64,000 nucleotides of DNA, taken from the NCBI RefSeq assembly GCF_018327705.1, contig NZ_BNEM01000001.1, positions 3,472,001 through 3,536,000 of the forward strand, in the 5' to 3' direction. The stretch is from Catellatospora sp. TT07R-123 (lineage in GTDB: Bacteria; Actinomycetota; Actinomycetes; Mycobacteriales; Micromonosporaceae). Made by a program: the position numbers and the translations under genes. Below are positions 15,696 to 25,173 of this stretch, piece after piece (positions within the stretch are counted from its first letter, which is position 1; the number at the start of each line of letters is the position of its first letter). The notes beneath the pieces were generated by a model. That model was not told the origin of the DNA. It saw only the letters and a list, made by a program, of their open reading frames with translations, and did no database searches.

Positions 15696-18600
15696 TCAGC
15701 AGGCGTCCAGGGGGTCGAGGGTGAAGTCGGCGGTGCGGACGATGCCCGCCTCGATCTTCAACCGCGTGGCCTCCGGGATCCAGCCGTCCTTGGCGACGAT
15801 GACCTCGTAGTTGCCCTTCGGCACCCAGTACGCGAAGGAGCCGTCGGCGCCCGCGCGCAGGGTCCAGCCCGTGTCCGGGATGTCGAGCAGGTTCACCCGG
15901 ACGATCGCGGGCACGCCCACCAGGCCGCCCGCGCAGGACTGGCCGAGCACGGTGCCCTGGATCTTGCCCCAGTTCGGCGGCGGCGAGACGTTCATCTCGA
16001 CGTCCACCCCGGACACCGGGTACGGCGTGTCCGAGCGCAGCGCGAGCTGGGCCTCGTACTTGCCGGGCTGCTGCACGCCCGCGGCGGGCGTGGCGGTCAG
16101 CGTGACCGTGATGGTGCGCGACTTGCCCGCCGCCAGCGTGAACGACGCCGGGTTCTCGCTCAGCCAGGTGACCTCGGTGGCCTCGTCGCACTGCCCGAGG
16201 TCGCCCAGGAACTCCGACTTCTTCGACCCGACGAACGAGGTCGGCGAGCCGCCGATCTTGTACGCGCCGCAGGCGGCCCCGGCCCGGTACACCGCGTTGG
16301 CGGCGTTGGGCAGGGTGAGCCAGGCGTTCGCGGCCGGGTCGTACGCGATGGTCTTGTTCGTCACCGTGGTGGAGCCGTCGGTGACGCCACCGGCCAGCAC
16401 CAGCAGGCCGCCGGCGGAGGTGCCCGCCGAGCCCCACAGGTCGAACGGCATGTCCGCGATCGGCGACCAGCTGTTGGCCGCCGGGTCGTAGGCGAAGCCG
16501 TTGTCGAAGTCGGCGTCACCGCTGCCACCGGCGCAGTAGACCTTGCCGGAGACGCCGCCGCAGGACATCCAGGCGACGCCCTGCGGGTAGGCCGCACCGA
16601 GCGTGAACACGTTCGCCGACGGGTCGAAGATCACCGTGTCGGTGGAGTCGGTGCAGCTGCTGTCGGTGCAGCCGCCCACCAGGATGATCTTCCCGTTCGC
16701 GACCGCGATGCCCGCCGCCGAGCGCGGCTTCGGGTTGATCACGCCGGACAGGGTGCTCCACGTCCCGGCCACCGGGTCGAAGACGTCGACACTGGAGATC
16801 GGCGTACCGCTGCCGTTCCAGCCGCCCAGCACGTACAGCTTGCCGCCGACGGCGGCGACCTGCGGCTTGGCCCGGCCGGTGGGCAGGTTCGGCAGGGCCG
16901 CCCACGCACCGGTCGCCGGGTCGTACCGGAAGGCCTTGTTCTCGTTGCCGGTGCCGCTACCGCCGCCGACCGAGTAGACCTTGCCCTCCAGGGCGGCCGC
17001 CGCGTTGTCGAAGACCTCCACCGGGTAGTCGGCGATCGGAGCCCAGGCCCCGGCCGCCGCCGGAGTCGAGGCCGCCGGTCGGGTGCCGGCCACGCCGGTC
17101 ATCCCGCGCGGTGCCTTGCCCCCGGGCAGCTTCGACTCCATCAGCGGGGCACCGGCCCGGCCGAGGATCGAGAAGTCGCCGCCGCGCTCCAGCACCTGCA
17201 CGGTCGCCGCCGCGGAACCGGTGTTGGTCACCGTCAGCGTCGTCTTGCGGGTGCTGTTGTACGGCTGGAACGACTGCACCGTGGTCGGCGAGATCGTCAA
17301 CCGGCCCGACTTCAGCGCGAAGTCGGCCCGCTTGATCCCGTCGGCCGCCACGGCCACGCTCTTGCTGAGCGGGGCGTACGGCGCCTTCGTCGCCGCGAAC
17401 GGGTGCGTCCCGGTCACGGTCGAGAACAGCCAGTAGAAGCCGTCGGCCAGCGCCGCGTCGTCCGGCGTGGCCGCCGACGTCGCCTTGTCACCCGGCACGT
17501 CGGTGCTGGTCACGGTGACACCGTTGAGCCCGGCGCCGGTGTTGGCGTCGGTGGTCAGACCGGCGACCAGGCCGCCCGGGACCGGCGAGCAGGTCCGGTT
17601 GACGACCTCGACGTTGTCGACCTGCCACCACCAGGCCCAGGTGCCCTTGTAGTGGAACCGGATCCGGGCGGTGGCCGAGCCCGCGAGCGAGGTCAGCGCG
17701 ATCTGCTCGACCCGGGGGCCGCGCAGGTTGGTGGTGGTCTGGTGCCACACGTTCGTCCACGTGGTGCCGTCGGTGCTGACGTCCACGTCGGCGATGCTGT
17801 TGGAGAACGCCCGGTAGTCGCTGTTGAAGCGCAGGTACGGCGCGCCCGAGCCGGACAGGTCGACCACCGGGGTGATCAGATCGGCGTCCTGCGTCTTGCC
17901 CTGGCCCAGGTTGTCGCTGTCCAGGATGGCGAAGCCGCCGGTGCCGCCGGTCAGGTTGCCGCGCGCGCCCGCGTCGGTGAACGACCAGTTGCCGTCCGCC
18001 GTACGGGCGTTGGCGGTCCAGCCGGCCGGGAGGCTGCCGCCGCCGAAGTCCTGCGACAGCAGCGGCGCGGTGAACGCCGAGGCGTAGCCCGCGGCGGTGC
18101 AGCCCGGGTCCACCCCGACCGCGATGTTCACGGTCTTGGCCGCCGCGGCCAGGACCACCGGGGTGGTCGCGGTGCGGTAGCCGGGGTACAGCGCGGCGGT
18201 GCTGAACTGGTAGGTGGCGTTGCCCGGCAGGTTGACGCTGTAGCGGCCGGTGAACGGGTCGGTGAAGACCGGCACGCCGGGGCCGCCCGCGACGTCGAGT
18301 CGGGCGTAGAGCGGGTAGCCGTGGCCGGAGCCGTCGGTCACCTTGCCGCTGACGGTCACCATCGGCGCCGGGGTCAGCGCGAAGTTCTGCGTGACGGTGG
18401 CGTCCTCGGCGACGGTCACGGTCTGGGTCGACGCGTGGTAGCCGTACTTGCTCGCGGTCACCTCGTTCGCCCCGGCCGGGACCGACAGCTCGAAGGAGCC
18501 GTTGGCCGCGGTGGTGACGGTGCGGCCGGGCACCGAGACGGTCGCCCCGGCCAGCACGGTGCCGGTCGCGGCGTCGGTCACCGTGCCGGTGACGGTGCCG

Positions 18601-20057
18601 TGCGGGCCGCGCGGCGCGGCCGTGACCGCCGCGTACGCGTCGAGCCGGCCCTCGCCGAAGTTGTTGTTGTCGTCGACGGTGCCGCCGCAGCCGAGCGAGT
18701 CGACGTCGACAGCGGTGTCGTCGAGCAGCGCCTTGGTGGCGTCGATGTCGCCCTTGAGCGCCGGGGCCGCCGACCACAGCAGCGCGACGGTGCCCGCGAC
18801 GTGCGGGGACGCCATCGAGGTGCCGCTGAAGGAGTCGTACCCGCCGCCCGGCACGCTGGAGCGCACGTTCACGCCCGGGGCGGCGATGTTCGGCTTGATG
18901 CCGCCGTCCACCTCGGACGCGCCGCGGCTGCTGAAGCCCGCGATGACGTTGCCGCTGTTGTAGGCACCGGCCGAGTACGACTGCGGGTAGTCGCCGGGCG
19001 AGCCCGCCGTGCCGCAGTTCGGGCCCTCGTTGCCGTTGGAGAACATCGGGAAGATGCCCGCGGCGATCCAGGCGTCGACGGAGTCCTCGTACCAGAGGTC
19101 GCCGCCGCTGCCGCCCCACGAGTTGTTGACCACGTCGGGGTGCAGGTCGGGGCGCGGGTTGTTGCCGGCCCGGTCGGTCGGGGCGAGCACCCACTGCGCG
19201 GCGGCCAGCAGCGACGCGTCGGAGCAGGTGTTGACCTCGCAGCCCTTGGCCGCGATCCACTTCGCCCCGGGCGCGACGCCGATCACGTTGCCGGCGCCGT
19301 CGTCGCCGACCATGGTGCCCATGGTGTGGGTGCCGTGGTCGTTGTTGTCGCAGGGCGTGCCGCCGGTGCAGATGCCGGTCGGGTCGAACCAGTTGTAGTC
19401 GTGGCTGAACGTGCCACCGGTGTTGCCCCGGTACTTGCCGACCAGCGCCGGGTGGTCGTACTGCACACCGCTGTCGATGTTGGCCACGACGATGCCCTCG
19501 CCGCGCACGCCGTACTCCGACCAGACCTGCGGCGCCTTGATGTTGTCCAGGCCCCATTCCACCGCGTTGACGGTCGCCTGGTCCGTGCCCTGGATGGGCT
19601 GGACCAGCGGGTACGTCTTGGAGGGCGCGATGGAAGCCACGCTCGGCTCGGCGGCCAGCGCGTCGACGACCGACTGGTCACCGGTCACCAGCAGCGCGTT
19701 GGCGATCCAGAACGACCGGTACGAGACCTTCCGGTCGTCCAGCAGCGCCCGCACGTCCCGCTGGCTGGTCGCCGCGGTGGCGGTCAGCGCGGTGTAGACG
19801 CGGGTGGCACGCTCGGTCGAGCTCGCGGCGCTCGCCGCCGGGCTGAGGTCGGCCCGGTCGCGCAGATACACCAGGAACCCGGTGCTCCCGCCGCCCGCCA
19901 CCGCGGCGCGCACCGCCGCGCTGACCTCGGCCTTGGGCGCGGGCGCCGCCTGCACCGCCACCGCGGGCACGGTGGTGGCGGCCAGTAGCAGCACCGATAT
20001 GGCGGCCAGGCGTTGCGGCCACCGCGACCGGCTGCGACGCCGGTTGGCTTGTGACAT
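15696..20057 (-). CDS. Secreted subtilisin-like S8 serine protease with kelch repeats
   Basis: 1453 residues; ATG 20057 has GGGGAGG seven bases upstream. Signal peptide 1-38; I9-type propeptide about 60-150; S8 catalytic domain about 170-480 with Asp195 (NIDSG), His241 (NDHGTHTMG), oxyanion Asn near 341, and Ser414 (GTSMASPHV). Then carboxypeptidase-regulatory-like beta domains (from about 485), a MAM/immune-inhibitor-like domain (about 640-800), a further beta domain, about five kelch repeats (about 1040-1290, AVGGKLYVLGGW-type blades) and a C-terminal beta domain with Cys at the end. Secreted multi-domain protease, probably for protein scavenging. Divergent from the winged-helix regulator. 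Confidence 0.92.
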   Translation of the reverse strand: MSQANRRRSRSRWPQRLAAISVLLLAATTVPAVAVQAAPAPKAEVSAAVRAAVAGGGSTGFLVYLRDRADLSPAASAASSTERATRVYTALTATAATSQRDVRALLDDRKVSYRSFWIANALLVTGDQSVVDALAAEPSVASIAPSKTYPLVQPIQGTDQATVNAVEWGLDNIKAPQVWSEYGVRGEGIVVANIDSGVQYDHPALVGKYRGNTGGTFSHDYNWFDPTGICTGGTPCDNNDHGTHTMGTMVGDDGAGNVIGVAPGAKWIAAKGCEVNTCSDASLLAAAQWVLAPTDRAGNNPRPDLHPDVVNNSWGGSGGDLWYEDSVDAWIAAGIFPMFSNGNEGPNCGTAGSPGDYPQSYSAGAYNSGNVIAGFSSRGASEVDGGIKPNIAAPGVNVRSSVPGGGYDSFSGTSMASPHVAGTVALLWSAAPALKGDIDATKALLDDTAVDVDSLGCGGTVDDNNNFGEGRLDAYAAVTAAPRGPHGTVTGTVTDAATGTVLAGATVSVPGRTVTTAANGSFELSVPAGANEVTASKYGYHASTQTVTVAEDATVTQNFALTPAPMVTVSGKVTDGSGHGYPLYARLDVAGGPGVPVFTDPFTGRYSVNLPGNATYQFSTAALYPGYRTATTPVVLAAAAKTVNIAVGVDPGCTAAGYASAFTAPLLSQDFGGGSLPAGWTANARTADGNWSFTDAGARGNLTGGTGGFAILDSDNLGQGKTQDADLITPVVDLSGSGAPYLRFNSDYRAFSNSIADVDVSTDGTTWTNVWHQTTTNLRGPRVEQIALTSLAGSATARIRFHYKGTWAWWWQVDNVEVVNRTCSPVPGGLVAGLTTDANTGAGLNGVTVTSTDVPGDKATSAATPDDAALADGFYWLFSTVTGTHPFAATKAPYAPLSKSVAVAADGIKRADFALKSGRLTISPTTVQSFQPYNSTRKTTLTVTNTGSAAATVQVLERGGDFSILGRAGAPLMESKLPGGKAPRGMTGVAGTRPAASTPAAAGAWAPIADYPVEVFDNAAAALEGKVYSVGGGSGTGNENKAFRYDPATGAWAALPNLPTGRAKPQVAAVGGKLYVLGGWNGSGTPISSVDVFDPVAGTWSTLSGVINPKPRSAAGIAVANGKIILVGGCTDSSCTDSTDTVIFDPSANVFTLGAAYPQGVAWMSCGGVSGKVYCAGGSGDADFDNGFAYDPAANSWSPIADMPFDLWGSAGTSAGGLLVLAGGVTDGSTTVTNKTIAYDPAANAWLTLPNAANAVYRAGAACGAYKIGGSPTSFVGSKKSEFLGDLGQCDEATEVTWLSENPASFTLAAGKSRTITVTLTATPAAGVQQPGKYEAQLALRSDTPYPVSGVDVEMNVSPPPNWGKIQGTVLGQSCAGGLVGVPAIVRVNLLDIPDTGWTLRAGADGSFAYWVPKGNYEVIVAKDGWIPEATRLKIEAGIVRTADFTLDPLDAC

Positions 20058-20290
20058 CTCGTCCTCCCCTGGAATGGGCACCGCGCAGCGGGGATGTCCC
20101 GCGCGAGGCATGCATGCCATGCTTCGGTCAGGCAATGGCGCCTATCAATGGCCGCAGGCGGGCAAGTCCCTGTCAGTACTCCGTCGATCCGGGCAGAATG
20201 CCGACAGCGGCAGGTTTCCGCCCCGGTATGAAGTTGACTTGATCTATATGAGCGGGTTGTCTGTAGGCGGTGGAGCCTGGGGAGGTTGCG

Positions 20291-20800
20291 GTGATCGCTG
20301 TTGATGTGCCGCTGGTTGTCTGCGTATCGTCCGATCTGGCGGTACGCGAGCGCCTGGTGCGCCGCCTCGACTCGTGCGGTGCCGTGCTCATCTGCGCCGA
20401 CCTCGACGAACTGCGGGGCATCCTGTTCCCCGAACCCGCCGCCGAACCGCCGCTCGCCCCGCCCGTTCCCGCCGCGCAGACCGAACGCGTGCAGCTGGGC
20501 GGGCTGGTCATCGAGGCGGGCGGCCACCGGGCGAGCTGGCACGGCGAGCCGCTGCCGCTGACCCGGCTGGAGCGGCGGCTGCTGGGCTGCCTGGCCGGGC
20601 CGCCGCCGACCGTCTGGACGTACCAGCGGCTGTTCCAGGCCGTGTGGGGCGGGGCCTACCTGGGCGACACGTCCATCCTGCACTCGGCGGTGAAGCGGCT
20701 GCGAGTCAAGCTCGCCGCCGCCGAGGGGGAGCTGGCCGTGGAGACGGTGCGCGGGGTCGGCTACCGCCTGGTCGCCACGGACGCCACGCGCGCCGCCTGA
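20291..20800 (+). CDS. Winged-helix transcriptional regulator with vestigial receiver
   Basis: 169 residues. The C-terminal half (about 75-165) is an OmpR/PhoB-type winged helix: LTRLERRLLGCLAG, WTYQRLFQAVWG, SAVKRLRVKLA and VRGVGYRLVA. The N-terminal 45 residues look like the first strand, helix and second strand of a response-regulator receiver (VVCVSSDLAVRERLVRRL...VLICADLDEL) and stop before the phosphorylatable Asp, so control by phosphorylation is unlikely. GTG 20291 is chosen for GGGGAGG six bases upstream. Placed between the divergent S8 protease gene and the M14 carboxypeptidase gene 150 bases downstream, it probably regulates one or both. No histidine kinase is nearby. Confidence 0.8.
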   Translation: MIAVDVPLVVCVSSDLAVRERLVRRLDSCGAVLICADLDELRGILFPEPAAEPPLAPPVPAAQTERVQLGGLVIEAGGHRASWHGEPLPLTRLERRLLGCLAGPPPTVWTYQRLFQAVWGGAYLGDTSILHSAVKRLRVKLAAAEGELAVETVRGVGYRLVATDATRAA

Positions 20801-20950
20801 GCCGCCGCACCGCTGCTCCGCCCTAGCCTGGGCGGGGCGCCCGGACAGCGTGCGTTCGGCCGTACTCGATCGTGGTCTTATCTATTGACATATCTGACGG
20901 TGACCCGAAGGCTTTCTTTCGGAAGTCCTCGACACCCTGGAGGGGCACAG

Positions 20951-23900
20951 ATGACAAGATCACGGATCGTGGCCGCGGGCCTCGGCGTGGTCGGCGCGAT
21001 CGCGCTGATCCTGCCGGGCAGCGCGCAGGCGGTCGGTTCGGCGGCCCCGCCGACCACCGCCAAGGCCGCCGGCCAGAGCAACCCGTTGGAGGTATACGTC
21101 GGCGAGATCGCCGCCGACCAGCTCGCCCGGTTCCGCGCGCTCGGCCTCGACCGCGAGGACGTGGCGGTCAAGCCCGCGTCCGGCGACCGGTTGTCGGTCG
21201 AGGTCGTGCTGACCCGGCGCGACGCGGCGCGGCTGGCGAGCCAGGGCGTGAAGCTGGCGGTCAAGAAGATCGACGGCGTGCCCGCCTCGCAGTCGATGGC
21301 CCGCCTGGCCGGCCCGGCCGTGTTCCGCCCGTACAGCGGCGCCGGGAACCTCCAGGAGGAGCTGGAGCAGACCGCCGCCGCCCACCCCGGCCTGGCCAAG
21401 CTGGAGACCATCGGCTACACCGTGCAGGGCAAGCCGATCAAGGCGGTCAAGGTCACCCGCAACGCCCGCTTCGCCAAGGACGGCAGCCGCCCGGCCGTCA
21501 TGTACATGGGCGGCCAGCACGCCCGCGAGTGGATCACCCCCGAGATGGTGCGCCGCCTGCTGCACCACTTCCTCGACGGGTACGGCACCGACCCGCAGCT
21601 GACCGAGCTGGTGAACACCCGCGAGCTGTGGTTCCTGCCGGTGGCCAACCCCGACGGCTACGACTTCACCTTCACCGACGGCAACCGCCTGTGGCGCAAG
21701 AACCTGCGCGACCTCGACGGCGACGGCGCGATCGGCGCCGGTGACGGCGTCGACCCGAACCGCAACTACGCCACCAAGTGGGGCTACGACAACGAGGGCT
21801 CCTCCGACGACCCGGCCAGCGAGACCTACCGGGGCAGCGGGCCGAACTCCGAGCCCGAGTCCAAGGCGCTGGACGCGCTGTTCAAGCGGGTGGGCTTCGA
21901 CTTCTTCGTCAACTACCACTCCGCCGCCGAACTGCTGCTGTACGGCGTCGGCTGGCAGGTCAGCACGCCCACGCCCGACGACGTCATCTACGAGGCGCTG
22001 GCCGGCGACGACGCGCACTCGGCGATCCCCGGCTACGACCCGGACATCTCCGCCGAGCTGTACACCACCAACGGCGACACAGACCTGCACATGGCGGTCA
22101 AGTACGGCACGCTCGGGTTCACGCCCGAGATGAGCACCTGCGAGACGGCCTCCAACATCGACCCCGACGACCCGTGGAACGCCGACGACTGCGCCAGCGT
22201 CTTCAACTTCCCGGACGACGAGCAGCTGATCCAGGACGAGTTCCTGAAGAACATCCCGTTCGCGCTGTCGCTGGCCCTGTCGGCGCCCGACCCGGCCAAC
22301 CCGGTCTCCTCGATCGGCCGCACCACGCCGGACTTCGTCGTCGACTCCTTCGACGTGTCGTACGGCCGCACCCAGCCGGTCGCCGCGACCATCCGGCGCA
22401 GCCTGAAGAACGTGCAGGTGCACTGGCGGGTCAACGGCGGCTACACCAAGACCGGCGGGGTCAAGGAGTGGCGCGGCGGTGAGCGCTACGGCGACACCAA
22501 CGCCGACTTCTACGGCGAGTTCCGCGGCAAGGTCACCGGCACCAGGCCCGGCGACCAGGTCGAGGTCTGGTTCACCGGCCGCGGCAAGGGCGGCCCGGTC
22601 GCCAGCGAGCACTTCACCTACCGGGTGCACGACGACATCGGCGGCCGGGTGCTCATCCTGGCCGCGGAGGACGTCACCGGTGCGAGCCCGGCCCAGACCG
22701 GCACGGCCGCCAAGTACACCGACCCCTACGCCGCGGCGCTGACCGCGGCCGGATACACCAGCGACGTGTACGACTTCGACACCATGGGCCGCAAGGCGCC
22801 GCACCCGCTGGGCGTGCTGTCGCACTACGACGCGGTGGTCTGGGAGACCGGCGACGACGTCATCCTGCGCCAGCTCGGGCAGCCCGGCGGCACCACCGCC
22901 AAGGCGTCGCTCGACATCGAGCTGGCCGTGCGCGACTACCTCAACGAGGGCGGCAAGCTGCTGCTGTCCGGGCAGTACGCCGAGTACGCCCAGTCGGCCG
23001 ACGGGTCCTACTTCTACAACCCGAACTCCCCCGCCGAGCCCGAGTGCACCGTCCGCGACTACCCGTGCCTGCCGGTCACCAACGACTTCCTGCAGTACTG
23101 GCTGGGCGCGTACAACTACATCGACGGCGGCGGCACCGCGCCGGACGACAGCCCGTACCCGCTGGGCGGCAACGGGGGCGCCTTCACCGGCTTCGCCGGC
23201 AGCCTCAACGGGGCCGGGTCGGCGGGCAACCAGGCGCACACCGCCTCGTTCCTGAGCACGTCGAGCTTCCTGCCGCCGGCGAAGTTCCCGCAGTTCCGCA
23301 GCTCGGCCCCGGCCGACTGGCTGCGCCCCGGCGCGGCGCCGTTCGACCCGCGCACCGGCGGCTGGTACCTCTACAGCGGCCGGGCCGACTCCAGCTACAA
23401 GCGGCTGACCCAGACCGTCGACCTGAGCGGTAAGACCAGCGGTGAACTGCGGTTCTGGTCGTCGTTCGACACCGAGCCGAACTGGGACTACCTGTTCGTC
23501 GAGGCGCACGTGGTGGGCTCCGACGACTGGACGACGCTGCCCGACCTCAACGGCCACAGCACTCAGGGCACCGGCGACAGCTGCGGGGCGGGCTGGGTCG
23601 ACGGCGTGCACCCGTTCCTGGGCCACTACCAGGGCGCGGACTGCTCGCCGACGGGCACCACGGGTTCCTGGAACGCGCTGACCGGCCCGTCCGGCGGCTG
23701 GACCGAGCTCGCGTTCGACCTGACCCCGTACGCGGGCAAGCAGGTCGAGCTGTCCATCTCGTACGCCTCCGACTGGGGCACCCAGGGTCTGGGCGTCTTC
23801 CTCGACGACGTGACGGTCAAGGCCGACGGCGCGACCGTCGCCGACACCTCGTTCGAGGACGGCCTGGGCGGCTGGACGGTCGCGGGCCCGCCCGCGGGCT

Positions 23901-24067
23901 CGCCCGGCAACAGCAGCGACTTCGCCCGCAGCCAGCTGGCCTTCGAGGAGGGCAGCATCGTGACGACCCGCGACACGGTCTTAACCGGCTTCGGCATCGA
24001 GGGCCTGCCCCCGGCCGACCGAGACGACCTGGTCAAACGAGCCCTCAAGCACCTCCTGGGCCACTGA
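20951..24067 (+). CDS. Secreted M14 zinc carboxypeptidase, large multi-domain
   Basis: 1038 residues from ATG 20951 (GGAGGGG upstream). Signal peptide to about 27; propeptide-like region; M14 catalytic domain about 125-430 with zinc ligands His190 and Glu193 (GGQHAREW) and His323 (NYHSAAE), and catalytic Glu393 (GFTPEMS). The C-terminal 550 residues resemble the non-catalytic part of immune-inhibitor-type peptidases: a beta domain, a Rossmann-like segment (RVLILAAEDVTG) and a lectin-like domain (SSFDTEPNWDYLFVEAH). Removes C-terminal residues from extracellular peptides and would complement the neighbouring S8 endoprotease. A rare TTA leucine codon (23981-23983) occurs near the end. Confidence 0.92.
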   Translation: MTRSRIVAAGLGVVGAIALILPGSAQAVGSAAPPTTAKAAGQSNPLEVYVGEIAADQLARFRALGLDREDVAVKPASGDRLSVEVVLTRRDAARLASQGVKLAVKKIDGVPASQSMARLAGPAVFRPYSGAGNLQEELEQTAAAHPGLAKLETIGYTVQGKPIKAVKVTRNARFAKDGSRPAVMYMGGQHAREWITPEMVRRLLHHFLDGYGTDPQLTELVNTRELWFLPVANPDGYDFTFTDGNRLWRKNLRDLDGDGAIGAGDGVDPNRNYATKWGYDNEGSSDDPASETYRGSGPNSEPESKALDALFKRVGFDFFVNYHSAAELLLYGVGWQVSTPTPDDVIYEALAGDDAHSAIPGYDPDISAELYTTNGDTDLHMAVKYGTLGFTPEMSTCETASNIDPDDPWNADDCASVFNFPDDEQLIQDEFLKNIPFALSLALSAPDPANPVSSIGRTTPDFVVDSFDVSYGRTQPVAATIRRSLKNVQVHWRVNGGYTKTGGVKEWRGGERYGDTNADFYGEFRGKVTGTRPGDQVEVWFTGRGKGGPVASEHFTYRVHDDIGGRVLILAAEDVTGASPAQTGTAAKYTDPYAAALTAAGYTSDVYDFDTMGRKAPHPLGVLSHYDAVVWETGDDVILRQLGQPGGTTAKASLDIELAVRDYLNEGGKLLLSGQYAEYAQSADGSYFYNPNSPAEPECTVRDYPCLPVTNDFLQYWLGAYNYIDGGGTAPDDSPYPLGGNGGAFTGFAGSLNGAGSAGNQAHTASFLSTSSFLPPAKFPQFRSSAPADWLRPGAAPFDPRTGGWYLYSGRADSSYKRLTQTVDLSGKTSGELRFWSSFDTEPNWDYLFVEAHVVGSDDWTTLPDLNGHSTQGTGDSCGAGWVDGVHPFLGHYQGADCSPTGTTGSWNALTGPSGGWTELAFDLTPYAGKQVELSISYASDWGTQGLGVFLDDVTVKADGATVADTSFEDGLGGWTVAGPPAGSPGNSSDFARSQLAFEEGSIVTTRDTVLTGFGIEGLPPADRDDLVKRALKHLLGH

Positions 24068-24081
24068 CCCCCGGTCCGTGA

Positions 24082-24114
24082 CGAGGGGCCCCGCCGATTC
24101 GGCGGGGCCCCTCG
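24082..24114. terminator. Strong hairpin after the M14 carboxypeptidase gene
   Basis: A 14-bp perfect stem (CGAGGGGCCCCGCC with its complement) closes a 5-base loop 15 bases after the stop codon. It lacks a T-run. Confidence 0.7.
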
Positions 24115-24140
24115 CTCATGATCGGTGTTTCGGGTCGTTC

Positions 24141-24190
24141 TCTGCGGTCTGGGCGCACTTTCTGACCGCAGACAGCGATCACCGCCCCGG
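24141..24190. repeat. Family C inverted repeat, copy C3 (convergent junction)
   Basis: TCTGCGGTC (24141-24149) pairs with GACCGCAGA (24164-24172), followed by the family C core ending CGATCACC. It lies between the carboxypeptidase terminator and the end of the minus-strand methyltransferase gene. Confidence 0.7.
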
Positions 24191-24198
24191 CCCGGCGG

Positions 24199-25041
24199 TC
24201 AGCGCCAGGCGGCGCCGATGCCGTCGCCGGGGTACCAGTGGTGGGCGGGCTCCTCGCGGAAGGCGAGGAACCGGCGGCCGGTCTTCTCGGCGACCTGCGA
24301 CAGCACCCGGGTGACGGTGACGTTGTCGGTCAGCAGCAGCGCCCGCTCGGACAGCTTCGGCTCGACCGCGGTGAACTCGCGCAGCTCGTGCGCGGCGCTG
24401 TGGTCGCTGTCGTGCAGGAACAGGTCGACCGGCCGGTCCAGCGCCCCGATCGAGGCGATCGAGTCGCCGATGACCAGGTCGACGACCGACGCCCACGGCT
24501 GCGCCTTCGCCAGGTATCCGGCCTCGGGGTTGATGTCGAGCGAGGTGACCCGCCCCGGGTGCCCCTCGGCGGCGTTGCGCAGCAGCGCCGAGGCGATCAC
24601 GCAGGTGCCCAGGCCTTTGTCGACCCCGGTCTCGACCACGTGCGCGGGCTTGGCGGCGCGGATGAGCGCATACCAGCCCAGGCGGCGGGCGTAGCGGACC
24701 GTCTTGTCGGCCAGGCCGCGGCGGGCGGCGGTCGCGGTGGTCTGCTCGATGTGGGTGCGCAGTGCCGTGTCGGCCTCGATCTCGGCCATCCACTCGCGGA
24801 CCTGCCCCACCGGGGCGTCGCCGACGACGCTGACGAACCAGGCCAGGTGCTCGCGGTTCAGCGCGGTCAGGTCGTAGGTGTAGTTGTGGTGCTCGCGGGA
24901 CTTGATCAGCCAGCGGGCGGACTCGCGCAGCACCCCGGCGTCGTGCTTGGCGACCCGGACCAGCCGCTTGGGCAGCGCGGCGAGCGGTGCGAGCGGGGTG
25001 CGCGACACCGCGCGCCGGATCCTCGTCTTGCGGTCGGGCAT
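24199..25041 (-). CDS. Class I SAM-dependent methyltransferase
   Basis: 280 residues from ATG 25041, chosen for GGAAGG upstream; in-frame ATGs at 25062 and 25086 are less well placed. The SAM-binding fold is seen as HVVETGVDKGLGT (motif I), VTSLDIN (acidic end of strand 2), and DLFLHDSDHS (motif post-I). The N-terminal 90 residues are basic and helical. This type (Methyltransf_24-like) is common near glycan or natural-product genes, but no such neighbours are present. The substrate is unknown. It is divergent from the hut operon regulator. Confidence 0.75.
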   Translation of the reverse strand: MPDRKTRIRRAVSRTPLAPLAALPKRLVRVAKHDAGVLRESARWLIKSREHHNYTYDLTALNREHLAWFVSVVGDAPVGQVREWMAEIEADTALRTHIEQTTATAARRGLADKTVRYARRLGWYALIRAAKPAHVVETGVDKGLGTCVIASALLRNAAEGHPGRVTSLDINPEAGYLAKAQPWASVVDLVIGDSIASIGALDRPVDLFLHDSDHSAAHELREFTAVEPKLSERALLLTDNVTVTRVLSQVAEKTGRRFLAFREEPAHHWYPGDGIGAAWR

Positions 25042-25151
25042 CGGGGCACCTTCCACGAACATGAATCGCTTAGCGCTTTCTATCATCCCGAGCCGCCCCG
25101 TACCAGGTGTCCCGAGTCGGCATCGGGCCGTCACATGGCTGTGGCGTTTGA

Positions 25152-25165
25152 ATGAAAACTTGCAT
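25152..25165 (+). promoter_or_regulatory. Candidate operator ahead of the RpiR/hut operon
   Basis: Imperfect 14-base palindrome ATG-A-AA-AC-TT-G-CAT, nine bases before the GTG start. A short distance from this palindrome to the GTG suggests a leaderless transcript with a CATACA-like -10. Autoregulation by the RpiR protein is inferred from position only. Confidence 0.35.
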
Positions 25166-25173
25166 ACAGTGGC

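Noticed and set aside
15609-19988. Very long open frame on the plus strand opposite the S8 protease gene
   Set aside because: It has no recognisable domain and is dominated by Arg, Gly and Val runs that come from reading GC-rich codons in the wrong strand. The minus strand shows complete S8, kelch and signal-peptide features.
20960-23626. 888-codon minus-strand open frame opposite the M14 gene
   Set aside because: Antisense shadow; the plus strand has an intact M14 zinc site and a good ribosome site.
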